A stretch of 8,698 bases of DNA from Bacteroidia bacterium (lineage in GTDB: Bacteria; Bacteroidota; Bacteroidia; JAESSM01; NORP286). The notes under the pieces are model-generated. The model did not search any database. It had not been told where the DNA came from and worked only from the letters and a program-made list of their open reading frames with translations. Positions 1 through 7,268 of the stretch are shown here, in pieces. The position numbers and the translations under genes are program-made. Positions within the stretch are counted from its first letter, which is position 1. Every line of letters starts with the position of its first letter. The stretch is from positions 1 to 8,698 of the forward strand of contig JAESSM010000043.1 in the NCBI GenBank assembly GCA_016764115.1, read 5' to 3'.

Positions 1-395
1 GATCTCAGATAAATATTTTATTCTATGATGACTTAGATTCTAATCCCTTGAGTTTTGCAAAAAAACTATACGAAATAATTGGTGTTGATGCACTATTTCA
101 ACCAGACATTGTTAATGAAAAAATAAACCAAGGTGCCCAAGCAGTAGTGCCTGGAAGCGAAAGAATATTTAGAATTGCTGCTGACACATTAAGAAAACTA
201 GGGTTATTTTATATACTAGATTCACTAAAAAGAAATCAATCTCTACGGTCTATCATTTTAAAAGATGTAAAAAAAGAAGATACAATCCAGATAATCAGTG
301 ATTCTATACGAAAGATGCTACAGGCCAAATTCATTCCTGAAATTGAAATGGTTGAAAAAATTACAGAGCGAGACCTTAGCAATTGGAAACATTAA
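1..395 (+). CDS. Sulfotransferase family protein, C-terminal part (5' end outside window)
   Basis: The reading frame (codons starting at base 3) is open from the left edge to the TAA at 393-395, giving 130 visible residues. A TTG at 48 could be taken as a start, but the coding sense continues upstream of it (ILFYDDLDSNP), so the true start is outside the window. The segment ILFYDDLDSNPLSFAKKLYEI followed by IGVD and an F-x-P matches the late part of PAPS-dependent sulfotransferases, where an E/D-D-L...P turn precedes a helix ending in F-L-G-V. The PAPS-binding P-loop would be in the missing N-terminal part, so activity cannot be judged. The gene ends 3 bases before a glycosyltransferase. In that context it probably sulfates a surface polysaccharide or its precursor (inference). 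The assignment rests on one conserved region and a family-like C-terminal helix pattern. Confidence 0.66.
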   Translation, partial: SQINILFYDDLDSNPLSFAKKLYEIIGVDALFQPDIVNEKINQGAQAVVPGSERIFRIAADTLRKLGLFYILDSLKRNQSLRSIILKDVKKEDTIQIISDSIRKMLQAKFIPEIEMVEKITERDLSNWKH

Positions 396-398
396 AGA

Positions 399-1415
399 AT
401 GGAAAAGTTGGTATCCATAATTGTACCGTGTAGGAATGAGGAGAATTACATCGGGGCTTTAATAGAAAGTTTTCTTAATCAAGACTATCCTTCTGAAAAA
501 ATCGAATTACTTATTATGGATGGAATGAGTGATGACAATACAAGAAATGTTATAAAACAATATTCAAATGATCATCCTTTAATACAGCTAATTGATAACC
601 CCAAAAAATATGCTCCTTTCGCCTTAAATAAAGGAATTCAATCTTCAAAAGGCGAGATAATAATAATTTTCGGTGCTCATGCTGAAGCTGATAAAGACTT
701 TATCAAAGAAAATGTCAAGGCTATGGAACAATCAAACGACATAGGATGTACCGGTGGCATAATAGAAAATATATATACCAATAAGACTGCAGAAATCATA
801 GGTTTGGCTATGTCCTCCCCTTTTGGAGTTGGAAACGCCCATTTCAGAACAGGAAATAAGATTGGATACGTTGATACTGTGGCTTTCGGAGCTTATAAGC
901 AGATTGTATTTGAAAAAGCAGGGTATTTTGATGAAGATTTGATTAGAAACCAAGATGATGAATTTAATTTCAGAATTATTAAAAATGGGTTTAAAATATA
1001 CTTATCCCAAAATATTCGTTCTAAATATCATGTAAGGGGTTCATTTACCAACCTTTTTCAACAATATTATCAGTATGGATATTGGAAAGTTTATGTCAGC
1101 AAAAAACACAAAACAGTCACTACAACTAGACAGTTAATTCCGTTGCTTTTTGTCTTGTTTTTAATCATCGGTGTTATTTTAAGCATGTTGAACCAGCATA
1201 TTAGTTGGTTATTTCTTTTGATTTTGGGAATTTACACAACTTTAGCTTTAATATTTGCTTCAAAACAAACTTCACGCTATGATAAAATATTCAAAGTCAC
1301 ATTTAGCTTTTTTCTTTTACATCTAAGTTATGGCCTTGGATATTTCGTAGGAATAATCCACTTTTTAATGTTTAATAAAAAGCCATCTAAAAAGAGTCAG
1401 GGGCTTACCAGATAA
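399..1415 (+). CDS. Family 2 glycosyltransferase, ExoA-like, membrane-anchored
   Basis: This 338-residue protein has an N-terminal GT-A domain. It opens with VSIIVPCRNEENYI (residues 5-18), followed by the D41-G-x-S-D-D-x-T nucleotide-sugar loop, the region FGAHAEAD (91-98), NQDDEFNFRI (184-193), which fits the usual E-D-x-E/D-x-x-x-R acceptor/base motif, and SFTNLFQQYYQYGYWK (215-230). The order and spacing resemble ExoA of succinoglycan synthesis. Three hydrophobic segments near residues 246-263, 268-287 and 300-325 anchor it, so it should work at the cytoplasmic face of the inner membrane, adding a sugar to a lipid-linked glycan. In ExoA-like enzymes an Asp usually precedes the Ala-His pair. 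Here it is Gly92, so the metal-binding DxD is not obvious. The start is the ATG 3 bases after the upstream stop, so it is probably co-transcribed with the sulfotransferase. Donor and acceptor cannot be told from sequence. Confidence 0.86.
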   Translation: MEKLVSIIVPCRNEENYIGALIESFLNQDYPSEKIELLIMDGMSDDNTRNVIKQYSNDHPLIQLIDNPKKYAPFALNKGIQSSKGEIIIIFGAHAEADKDFIKENVKAMEQSNDIGCTGGIIENIYTNKTAEIIGLAMSSPFGVGNAHFRTGNKIGYVDTVAFGAYKQIVFEKAGYFDEDLIRNQDDEFNFRIIKNGFKIYLSQNIRSKYHVRGSFTNLFQQYYQYGYWKVYVSKKHKTVTTTRQLIPLLFVLFLIIGVILSMLNQHISWLFLLILGIYTTLALIFASKQTSRYDKIFKVTFSFFLLHLSYGLGYFVGIIHFLMFNKKPSKKSQGLTR

Positions 1416-1436
1416 CTCTAAAGTAAATAGACTTTT

Positions 1437-1455
1437 AGCCAGTTTACTGGTTTTT
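1437..1455 (+). terminator. Possible weak intrinsic terminator after the glycosyltransferase gene
   Basis: A short inverted repeat CCAGT-TT-ACTGG (1439-1450) can extend by a G-T and an A-T pair and runs straight into TTTTT (1451-1455). It starts 22 bases after the glycosyltransferase stop. The stem is only about 6 pairs with two GC pairs at its strongest part and the T-run is short, so it may only attenuate transcription. Confidence 0.33.
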
Positions 1456-1469
1456 CATATTATATAGAT

Positions 1470-1477
1470 TAATTTTG
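1470..1477 (+). promoter_or_regulatory. Bacteroidota-type -7 element TAATTTTG ahead of the aminotransferase gene
   Basis: TAATTTTG fits the TAnnTTTG consensus of the primary sigma factor in Bacteroidota at all six fixed positions. It lies 19 bases before the ATG at 1497, which would give a leader of roughly 10-15 bases. No good TTG/TTTG is present at the -33 distance (the bases there are CTGG), so this is a partial match. Its place right after a hairpin suggests a new transcription start for the aminotransferase, sugar transferase and ligase genes. Confidence 0.4.
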
Positions 1478-1496
1478 CGGAAATATTTCGATTAAG

Positions 1497-2729
1497 ATGT
1501 ATAGTGTCATGACTAAGAATAAGCTCCCCTTTTACAAACCCAGGACTGACGAAAAGATTATTGAAGAAGTTGCAGATACTATAAGATCAGGATGGTTTAC
1601 TACCGGACCAAAAACCAAAAGATTTGAAAAAGAAATTGCTAAATATGTGGGTATTGACCATGTACTTTGTGTAAATGCCGCAACCTCCGGGTTAGAACTC
1701 ATGTTGCGATGGTTCGGAATCAAAGAGGGTGATGAAGTTATCGTTCCTGTTTATACTTATTGTGCAACGGCTAATGTTGTCGTTAGATGTGGTGCAAAAC
1801 CTGTCATGGTTGATATTCGAGATGATTTTAATATTGATGTATCTAAAATCAAAGCGGCAATAACTGAAAAAACCAAAGTCATCATACCGGTTGACATTGC
1901 TGGTTTTCCTTGTGATTATGATGAGATAATGGAACTAATAAATAAATCGGAGGTAAAAGGGAAATTCAAATCAGAAACTGAAGAACAAGAAAAGTTAGGG
2001 CGAATATTAGTTTTATCTGATGCTGCACATTCGTTTGGAGGATTATTTTCAGAAAATAAAATAGGTAGCCTAACTGACATAACAGTTTTTTCATTTCATG
2101 CCGTAAAAAACTTAACGACTGGTGAAGGGGGTGCTATATGTCTCAACTTGCCTAACCAATTTGATAATGCAGAACTGTATCAAATACACAATACGAATAT
2201 TCTTCATGGGCAATCCAGTGATGCACTAGAAAAAAACAAAATCAACAAATGGAATTACGATGTAAAAAGTGCTGGGTACAAGTTTAATATGACTGATGTT
2301 CAAGCTTGCTTTGGACTAGTAGAACTAAAACGTTATGAGCAGGAAAATTTACCAATGAGAAAATCTATATTTCATAATTATGATTCGGCATTTACATCTT
2401 TCGAATGGGCACAATTACCTGAATATAATACATCCTCAAAATCTTCTTCGATGCATTATTACGCTTTGAGAATTAAAAACATATCTGAAGACCGAAGAAA
2501 TCAAATCATTGATCTCATTTTCAATCAAGGCATAAATGTTAACGTACACTTTAAACCACTTCCCATGTTAACATTCTATAAAAATTTAGGTTACAAGATG
2601 AATGATTTTCCAGTTGCTTATGATAACTATTGTCGAGAAATTTCGCTACCAGTATACTTTGATCTGACTGAAGAACAACAGCAACAGATCATAGATGCGG
2701 TTATTAGCTCGGTTAATGAAGTAATATGA
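1497..2729 (+). CDS. PLP-dependent sugar aminotransferase, DegT/DnrJ/EryC1/StrS family
   Basis: This 410-residue enzyme should transfer an amino group, usually from glutamate, to a keto-sugar nucleotide, yielding an amino sugar for surface glycans. Family marks include GWFTTGPKTKRFE (32-44), the PLP-phosphate loop NAATSGLEL (60-68), the ring-stacking/Asp motif SDAAHSFG (174-181, Asp175), and FSFHAVKNLTTGEGG (198-212) with Schiff-base Lys204. Residues about 150-170 form a charged insert (K, E and Q rich) just before the Asp motif, making it longer than the usual 370-390 residues. A second ATG at 1509 gives MTKNKLPFYKP and is an equally likely start, since family members normally begin close to the P-F-x-x-P segment. 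The gene overlaps the PglC-like gene by 4 bases, which suggests its product is the sugar that enzyme loads on lipid. No matching dehydratase is in the window. The exact sugar is unknown. Confidence 0.88.
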   Translation: MYSVMTKNKLPFYKPRTDEKIIEEVADTIRSGWFTTGPKTKRFEKEIAKYVGIDHVLCVNAATSGLELMLRWFGIKEGDEVIVPVYTYCATANVVVRCGAKPVMVDIRDDFNIDVSKIKAAITEKTKVIIPVDIAGFPCDYDEIMELINKSEVKGKFKSETEEQEKLGRILVLSDAAHSFGGLFSENKIGSLTDITVFSFHAVKNLTTGEGGAICLNLPNQFDNAELYQIHNTNILHGQSSDALEKNKINKWNYDVKSAGYKFNMTDVQACFGLVELKRYEQENLPMRKSIFHNYDSAFTSFEWAQLPEYNTSSKSSSMHYYALRIKNISEDRRNQIIDLIFNQGINVNVHFKPLPMLTFYKNLGYKMNDFPVAYDNYCREISLPVYFDLTEEQQQQIIDAVISSVNEVI

Positions 2730-3313
2730 TCAAGCGTTTATTTGATATAGCATTTGCCCTATCAATCCTAATAATACTTTCTCCCTTATTAATCATCATT
2801 TCCTTATTGATCAAACTTGATTCAAAAGGGGAAATACTGTTTAGTCAAATACGGGTAGGGAAAAATAACAAAGATTTTAAAATCTTCAAGTTTCGAACCA
2901 TGTTTATCGATTCTGAAAAAGAAGGATATTTATCACATGGAACTCACGATAAGAGAATAACACCTATTGGGAAAATATTAAGAAAATTTAAACTGGACGA
3001 ACTGCCTCAACTTTTTAATGTTTTAATCGGGGATATGAGTATTGTAGGGCCAAGACCTGAGGTTAGAAAATACGTAGATTTCTATAGTGAAGAGCAAATG
3101 AAAGTGCTAACTGTTAAACCCGGGATAACAGAATATGCATCTATTGAATTCACAAATGAAAATGAAATTCTAGAGCAATACGATGATATTGAGAAAGCAT
3201 ATATTGAAACAATTATGCCCCAAAAGCTAAACTTAAACCTTAGATATGTTAGATCTCAATCAATACTTCAAGATGTACGAATAATTATTTTGACCTTGAA
3301 AAAACTAATTTAG
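2726..3313 (+). CDS. Small phosphoglycosyl transferase (PglC/bacterial sugar transferase family)
   Basis: This 195-residue protein is the size of the minimal catalytic unit of the monotopic phosphoglycosyl transferases (PglC, WcaJ C-terminal domain), without the extra N-terminal transmembrane domains of WbaP/WcaJ. It shows the starting KRLFDI, one long hydrophobic segment (about 8-30) with the Ser-Pro pair of the re-entrant helix, KFRTM (55-59), the catalytic Asp91-Glu92 in LDELPQLFNVL, and GDMSIVGPRPE (102-112). It would transfer a sugar phosphate from a UDP-sugar to undecaprenyl phosphate at the inner membrane, starting a repeat unit. Its ATG overlaps the aminotransferase stop as ATGA (2726-2729), so translation is probably coupled. 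By analogy with PglE/PglC the substrate may be a UDP-amino-dideoxy sugar (inference). The C-terminal part (130-195) is variable in the family and gives no specificity. Confidence 0.9.
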   Translation: MIKRLFDIAFALSILIILSPLLIIISLLIKLDSKGEILFSQIRVGKNNKDFKIFKFRTMFIDSEKEGYLSHGTHDKRITPIGKILRKFKLDELPQLFNVLIGDMSIVGPRPEVRKYVDFYSEEQMKVLTVKPGITEYASIEFTNENEILEQYDDIEKAYIETIMPQKLNLNLRYVRSQSILQDVRIIILTLKKLI

Positions 3314-3337
3314 GATAATAGAAATCTAGTACATTCA

Positions 3338-4567
3338 ATGTTAAATGTTTCCACACATCTCAATAAGAATAATTTACATTTTCTTGGATGTTTAATATTA
3401 GTCGTAGCATTACCCTTTTCCAGCTTTCTAATATCCTTTAGCCTAATACTCTTAGTAATAAATTGGTTAAGGCCGGGATCACTTGTTCAGGATTTAAAAT
3501 CCAATATAACCAACCCGTTTGTTATGTTATGTTGCTCCTACTTCCTAATTCACATTATTGGATTAAGCTATACTGAAAATCTTAGTGCGGGTTTAAATAA
3601 TATCAAAAATAAGCTTCCATTATTGATTTTACCCATTGTTATTTGTTGCTCTAGCAAGTTGCCTGTCAAGCAGTTAAAGATTCTTCTCTACAGTTTTATT
3701 GGATCAAATGTGATTTTGTCACTTATATGTATCGGTTATTATATACCTGATAGTTCAAGGTTATGGTTTGACCAAAATCTGTCGATTTTCATAAGCCCCA
3801 TTTATTTTGGGCTTACAATATCTTTAGCCTTGGTTTTACTATTTTATTACTCATACAAATTTAGAGATAGCATAAGCCGTATAAATTTGATATTAAGACT
3901 GTTCTTGGGAATTTACTTATTGATTTTTCTAGCCCTCATCCAAGCAAGAGGGGCTATTTTAAGTATTGCCGTTTTAACAATTGCCATTTCGGGTTACCTG
4001 ATACTTTTTAAAAAAAACTATATACTAGGAGTATGGAAATTGTTGATCCTTATCTCCCTTTTTGGTTGTTACTACTTATTCTCCCCAAATGCAAAATCAA
4101 ATATTCAAAGCATCCCTAATGATATTCAAAGTTATTTATCTAACGATAAATTCACTTATTCATCCACTGCTATGAGATTAATTCTATGGGAGGCATCCTT
4201 AGAAGTCTTTAAAAAGAACCAATATTTAGGGGTAGGGACCGGAGATGTGTTTACGGAATTGAAGAAAGAATATCTCAACAGAAATCCAGATTTAATTAGA
4301 AACTCAAGGGTTAAAGGAAAGCCTATGAATTGCCACAATCAGGCAATTCAATCCGCAGTAGGATTGGGGGTTATAGGCATTATTGTTTTCCTAAGCATGC
4401 TTATTATTCCTGGTATCAAGGCATACCAAACCAATAATTACCTATTTCTTATGACAATACTGATATTATTTATTTCGATGTTAACCGAATCCATACTTGA
4501 AAGGCAAATTGGGATTACAACATTTAGCTTTTTTTGTTCATTGTTCTATTCCCATCAAAAACTATAG
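3338..4567 (+). CDS. O-antigen ligase / Wzy-type polymerase family membrane protein
   Basis: This 409-residue polytopic protein has about ten to twelve hydrophobic stretches, starting near residues 15-45. The O-antigen ligase (Wzy_C) domain is recognised by QARGAILS (202-209, Arg204), the long periplasmic loop with TAMRLILWEASLEVFKKN (277-294), GVGTGD (298-303), the conserved His in CHNQ (332-335), and the ending LTESILERQIGI (382-393). The family either polymerises lipid-linked repeat units (Wzy) or moves a finished chain from undecaprenyl diphosphate to an acceptor (WaaL). The two cannot be separated by sequence alone. It follows the PglC-like gene by 24 bases on the same strand and is the last gene of the cluster here. 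It faces a convergent gene with only 12 bases between the stops, and no clear terminator is visible in that gap. Confidence 0.86.
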   Translation: MLNVSTHLNKNNLHFLGCLILVVALPFSSFLISFSLILLVINWLRPGSLVQDLKSNITNPFVMLCCSYFLIHIIGLSYTENLSAGLNNIKNKLPLLILPIVICCSSKLPVKQLKILLYSFIGSNVILSLICIGYYIPDSSRLWFDQNLSIFISPIYFGLTISLALVLLFYYSYKFRDSISRINLILRLFLGIYLLIFLALIQARGAILSIAVLTIAISGYLILFKKNYILGVWKLLILISLFGCYYLFSPNAKSNIQSIPNDIQSYLSNDKFTYSSTAMRLILWEASLEVFKKNQYLGVGTGDVFTELKKEYLNRNPDLIRNSRVKGKPMNCHNQAIQSAVGLGVIGIIVFLSMLIIPGIKAYQTNNYLFLMTILILFISMLTESILERQIGITTFSFFCSLFYSHQKL

Positions 4568-4579
4568 GTCATTTACCCA

Positions 4580-5458
4580 TTACTCCTTACCAAACAATAT
4601 ATCTAATAGTATCTTCAGCTCCTCAACCTTTTCCTCTTCCCCGACCTTTTTATAAGTATGCATTAAATTATGTACCATTCTAATGATCATCTCTTTTGTA
4701 CTACATGGATAGAAGTATGCTGATTGTGGCTTTAAGTTCAACTGTTTAATGAAATCATCAATTTCCTTTCTGGTAAATACCAACCCTTTATTAAAAGTAT
4801 TGATGTAAAACAATACTTCCGGAGAACTCAATGGATCAAGATTAGAAAATACATCCAAATCATCAACATAAGCCAATACAAAGTGCTGTGGCAAATTAAC
4901 TCCGTAAATAGGGACAGAAGCACCTTGGGCTATATACGAATAAAGGATACTCAATAATAAAGGGTTTCCTCTTCTACTTTCAATTACATTATTGATGTAG
5001 GAATTTGAGGCCGAGTGATAATTTTTTTTATTTCCTTTGAACTTCCATACATCATAAAAAAAATGATTAAGCACTTTGATCTTCTCAATTGGCTTGGCAG
5101 TATTATCCAATTCAAAAAATACCTGATTTCTTAATGAGTCAAGTTCTTTGTAAATTAATTCAGTATCAATATCAGGGTATTGAAATTTTGCAATAATAAT
5201 TGATCCCTCCATGATATCCCCATCTGGTTCATTTCTCCATTTTTTTAGAGATACTTGTACATCTTCAAATTGAATTTCATGTACGATCTCTTCAATTCTT
5301 TCCTGCAAAACTGAATCTAAAGATACCCCCCATGCATCTTCAAGTGTAGGAATAACATCAAAACCCTTTGACAATAGTTTTTCCTTTACATGAGAATATA
5401 TCTGTGGGTCAGGGTCATCCAATAAAGCGATCAACGCTTTTATTTCTGACTTTTTCAT
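4580..5458 (-). CDS. SirB1-family protein with transglutaminase-like fold (Transglut_core2)
   Basis: This is a 292-residue soluble protein with no signal peptide. Residues about 5-60 resemble HEAT-like helices (LIALLDDPDPQI, then a second amphipathic helix). The core at 150-195 carries the SirB1 signature: SNSYIN, ESRRGNPLLLSILYSYIA, and GVNLPQHFVLAY with His192, followed by NLDPLSSPEVL (206-216). The C-terminal part around 256-288 (IIRMVHNLMHTYKKVG) looks like the TPR-type helices that end SirB1. The fold is that of transglutaminase/cysteine proteases, but the usual Cys site after the Arg-Gly is Asn-Pro, and the only cysteine is Cys252. A thiol chemistry is therefore unlikely, and the function of this family is not established. 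The gene runs against the ligase gene and is divergent from the epimerase, with its own 110-base upstream spacer. It is probably unrelated to the polysaccharide cluster. Confidence 0.82.
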   Translation of the reverse strand: MKKSEIKALIALLDDPDPQIYSHVKEKLLSKGFDVIPTLEDAWGVSLDSVLQERIEEIVHEIQFEDVQVSLKKWRNEPDGDIMEGSIIIAKFQYPDIDTELIYKELDSLRNQVFFELDNTAKPIEKIKVLNHFFYDVWKFKGNKKNYHSASNSYINNVIESRRGNPLLLSILYSYIAQGASVPIYGVNLPQHFVLAYVDDLDVFSNLDPLSSPEVLFYINTFNKGLVFTRKEIDDFIKQLNLKPQSAYFYPCSTKEMIIRMVHNLMHTYKKVGEEEKVEELKILLDILFGKE

Positions 5459-5548
5459 ATTTCTATCTTACGTTTCTCATAAGTATACCCGAATATTTAC
5501 AAAATGTTCTGTTTAAAAAATAATAATAAACTAAAAATTACCATATAA

Positions 5549-5564
5549 TTAATTTGTATTTTCG
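5549..5564 (+). promoter_or_regulatory. Candidate -7 region of the epimerase gene (two near-matches)
   Basis: Two back-to-back near-matches to TAnnTTTG lie just before the ATG at 5569: TTAATTTG (5549-5556) and TATTTTCG (5557-5564), each with one mismatch. No TTG is seen at the -33 distance. If either is used, the transcript would have almost no leader. The rest of the 110-base divergent spacer (5459-5568) is AT-rich, and I see no clear promoter for the - strand gene in it (best: TACTTATG at 5485-5478, one mismatch). Confidence 0.27.
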
Positions 5565-5568
5565 CTGA

Positions 5569-6648
5569 ATGGTATTTGTTACAGGCGGTACAGGGCTTCT
5601 GGGAGCACATTTACTCTATTATTTATCAAGAGCGGGATACAAAATTCTAGCTCTAAAGAGAAAAACTAGCAGCATTGTTGAAGTTGAAAGAACATTCGAT
5701 CTTTTGGTCAACATCCATTCCGAGAATGGAACACCTGCGAATCAGCTTTTGAAAAATATAGAATGGATTGATGGGGATATTCTGGATATTTTTTCATTAG
5801 AAGACGCTTTTTCAAATAATATAGACCAGGTTTACCATTGTGCTGGTTTTGTATCTTATGATTCCATTCATAAAGAAAAATTACTTGATATAAATGTACA
5901 AGGCACGGCCAACATTGTCAATGCTTGTCTTGAACACAATATCAAAAAACTTGGTTTTGTTAGTTCTATTGCAGCTTTAAGCAGAACCAAAAACGGAGAA
6001 GCAATCAACGAAAGTAATGATTGGAAAGAATCGCCCTTAAACACAAACTATGCTATCAGTAAATACAACGGTGAATTAGAGGTTTGGCGGGGAGCTGCTG
6101 AAGGACTTGATACAGTAATTATTAATCCTTCGGTAATAATAGGTTTTGGGAACTGGACCAACAGCAGCAACATAATAATCCAAAAAGCATGGGAAGAATT
6201 TAGGTTTTATACTGAAGGACTTAATGGTTTTGTGGATGCACGTGATGTTGCAAAATGCATGATTCAACTGATGGAAAGTGAAATCGTTAATGAACGTTTT
6301 ATTATTACTGAAGGAAATTATACTACCAAATACATACTACAAAGTTTTGCTGAACATTTACACAAGCAAAAACCAACTATAAAGGTCAATAAACTGATTG
6401 CGGAGTTTGGTTGGAGAATGATTGCAATACGAGATTATTTTAAGGGATCTAATTCTATCTTTACAAAAGAAGCTGCCAGAGCTGCTTTTTACAAATCTAG
6501 CTATTCAAATGAAAAAGTCACATCTGCTATCAAGTACCAATTCACTCCCATGCCTCAGACAATACGAGAAGTTAGCCAGGGGTTATTAAATTATCAAGAT
6601 CAATGGGAAGAGATTAGAGCTTCAGCAAAAGTTAAATCCTCGGGATAA
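5569..6648 (+). CDS. NAD(P)-dependent epimerase/dehydratase, extended SDR (reductase-like)
   Basis: This 359-residue protein opens directly with the Rossmann strand and dinucleotide loop FVTGGTGLLGAHL (3-15). Other marks are DGDILD (68-73), the strand VYHCAGFVSYD (88-98), DINVQGTANIV (107-117), the Ser of FVSSIAAL (130-137), the catalytic pair Tyr161 and Lys165 in YAISKYNGE, INPSVIIG (185-192) and FVDARDVAKCM (221-231). These are the features of extended short-chain dehydrogenases, with an overall look near dihydroflavonol-4-reductase/3-beta-HSD-like members, so a sugar-nucleotide substrate should not be assumed. An in-frame TGA ends at 5568, immediately before the ATG, which fixes the start. 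The last 16 residues, which follow the C-terminal helix, are encoded opposite the end of ispD (49-base overlap). The substrate is unknown. It is separated from the polysaccharide genes by a divergent gene. Confidence 0.86.
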   Translation: MVFVTGGTGLLGAHLLYYLSRAGYKILALKRKTSSIVEVERTFDLLVNIHSENGTPANQLLKNIEWIDGDILDIFSLEDAFSNNIDQVYHCAGFVSYDSIHKEKLLDINVQGTANIVNACLEHNIKKLGFVSSIAALSRTKNGEAINESNDWKESPLNTNYAISKYNGELEVWRGAAEGLDTVIINPSVIIGFGNWTNSSNIIIQKAWEEFRFYTEGLNGFVDARDVAKCMIQLMESEIVNERFIITEGNYTTKYILQSFAEHLHKQKPTIKVNKLIAEFGWRMIAIRDYFKGSNSIFTKEAARAAFYKSSYSNEKVTSAIKYQFTPMPQTIREVSQGLLNYQDQWEEIRASAKVKSSG

Positions 6649-7268
6649 GTAATTTTAATATTTTCAGGTTCCCCTTCCACCAAATTTATCTCAATCCCCA
6701 AAGCTTCTACCAACGAGGCATCATCTGTAATACTCTCATTGTAATGTTGTTCATATGCTGATTTTAATTGTTTGGTATCAAAACATTGAGGAGTTTGTAT
6801 TTTGACATACTTCGAACGTTCAACTGCTTTGTTTTCATTTCCTTCCAAAAGTCTAATCGAATCATTAAGAGGAACAAATGGCACAGCATTACCTTTATTT
6901 TCCGCTGTGGAATATAATTTGCTAATTAGTTTCGTTGAGATCAAGGGCCTCACTGCATCATGAATACCAACTATCCCCTCTCCATCAATTATGCTTAACC
7001 CATTTTTCACACTTTCGTAACGAACACTCCCACCCTCTACTAATTGATGGTCAAATGTGAACTTAAACTCTGCACATAGTTCCTTCCATTTAGAACTATC
7101 CTCTTTTCCCAATACAATTACAAATTCAATTTCTGAATCATATTGCAAAAATGCCTTTATGGAATGGAAAATAACTGGAAAATTATTTAACAGCATGAAT
7201 TGCTTGGGGAGCTCATTATTCATTCGAGAACCCCTGCCACCAGCAATTATTAAAGCGAATTTTCTAAT
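6600..7268 (-). CDS. ispD: 2-C-methyl-D-erythritol 4-phosphate cytidylyltransferase, apparent ATT start
   Basis: IspD joins CTP and 2-C-methyl-D-erythritol 4-phosphate to make CDP-ME in the cytosolic MEP isoprenoid pathway. The first ATG (7221-7223) gives only 207 residues and starts inside the active-site loop. Upstream in the same frame there are 15 more codons encoding (I)RKFALIIAGGRGSR, the conserved CTP-binding N-terminus, before Tyr-Ser and a stop at 7275-7277. The only plausible initiator is ATT at 7266-7268, giving 222 residues, close to the usual 225-235. With this numbering Arg15 and Lys22 (PKQF) match the catalytic Arg20/Lys27 of E. coli IspD. Further marks are GGSVRYESVKNGL, HDAVRPL, TPQCF, TDDASLVEALG and IKITYPEDL. 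The gene lies 40 bases after queA and is probably co-transcribed. Its 3' end overlaps the epimerase gene. A sequencing error at the start codon is the main alternative. Confidence 0.93.
   Translation of the reverse strand: MRKFALIIAGGRGSRMNNELPKQFMLLNNFPVIFHSIKAFLQYDSEIEFVIVLGKEDSSKWKELCAEFKFTFDHQLVEGGSVRYESVKNGLSIIDGEGIVGIHDAVRPLISTKLISKLYSTAENKGNAVPFVPLNDSIRLLEGNENKAVERSKYVKIQTPQCFDTKQLKSAYEQHYNESITDDASLVEALGIEINLVEGEPENIKITYPEDLTFAEALISSH

Noticed and set aside
48..395. TTG at 48 as the start of a complete 115-residue gene.
   Set aside because: The frame and the sulfotransferase-like motif continue upstream to the window edge, so this is an internal codon of a truncated gene.
4568..4579. 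Shared bidirectional terminator between the ligase and SirB1-like genes.
   Set aside because: Only 12 bases separate the stops, and only a 3-pair GGT/ACC stem without T-runs can be formed.
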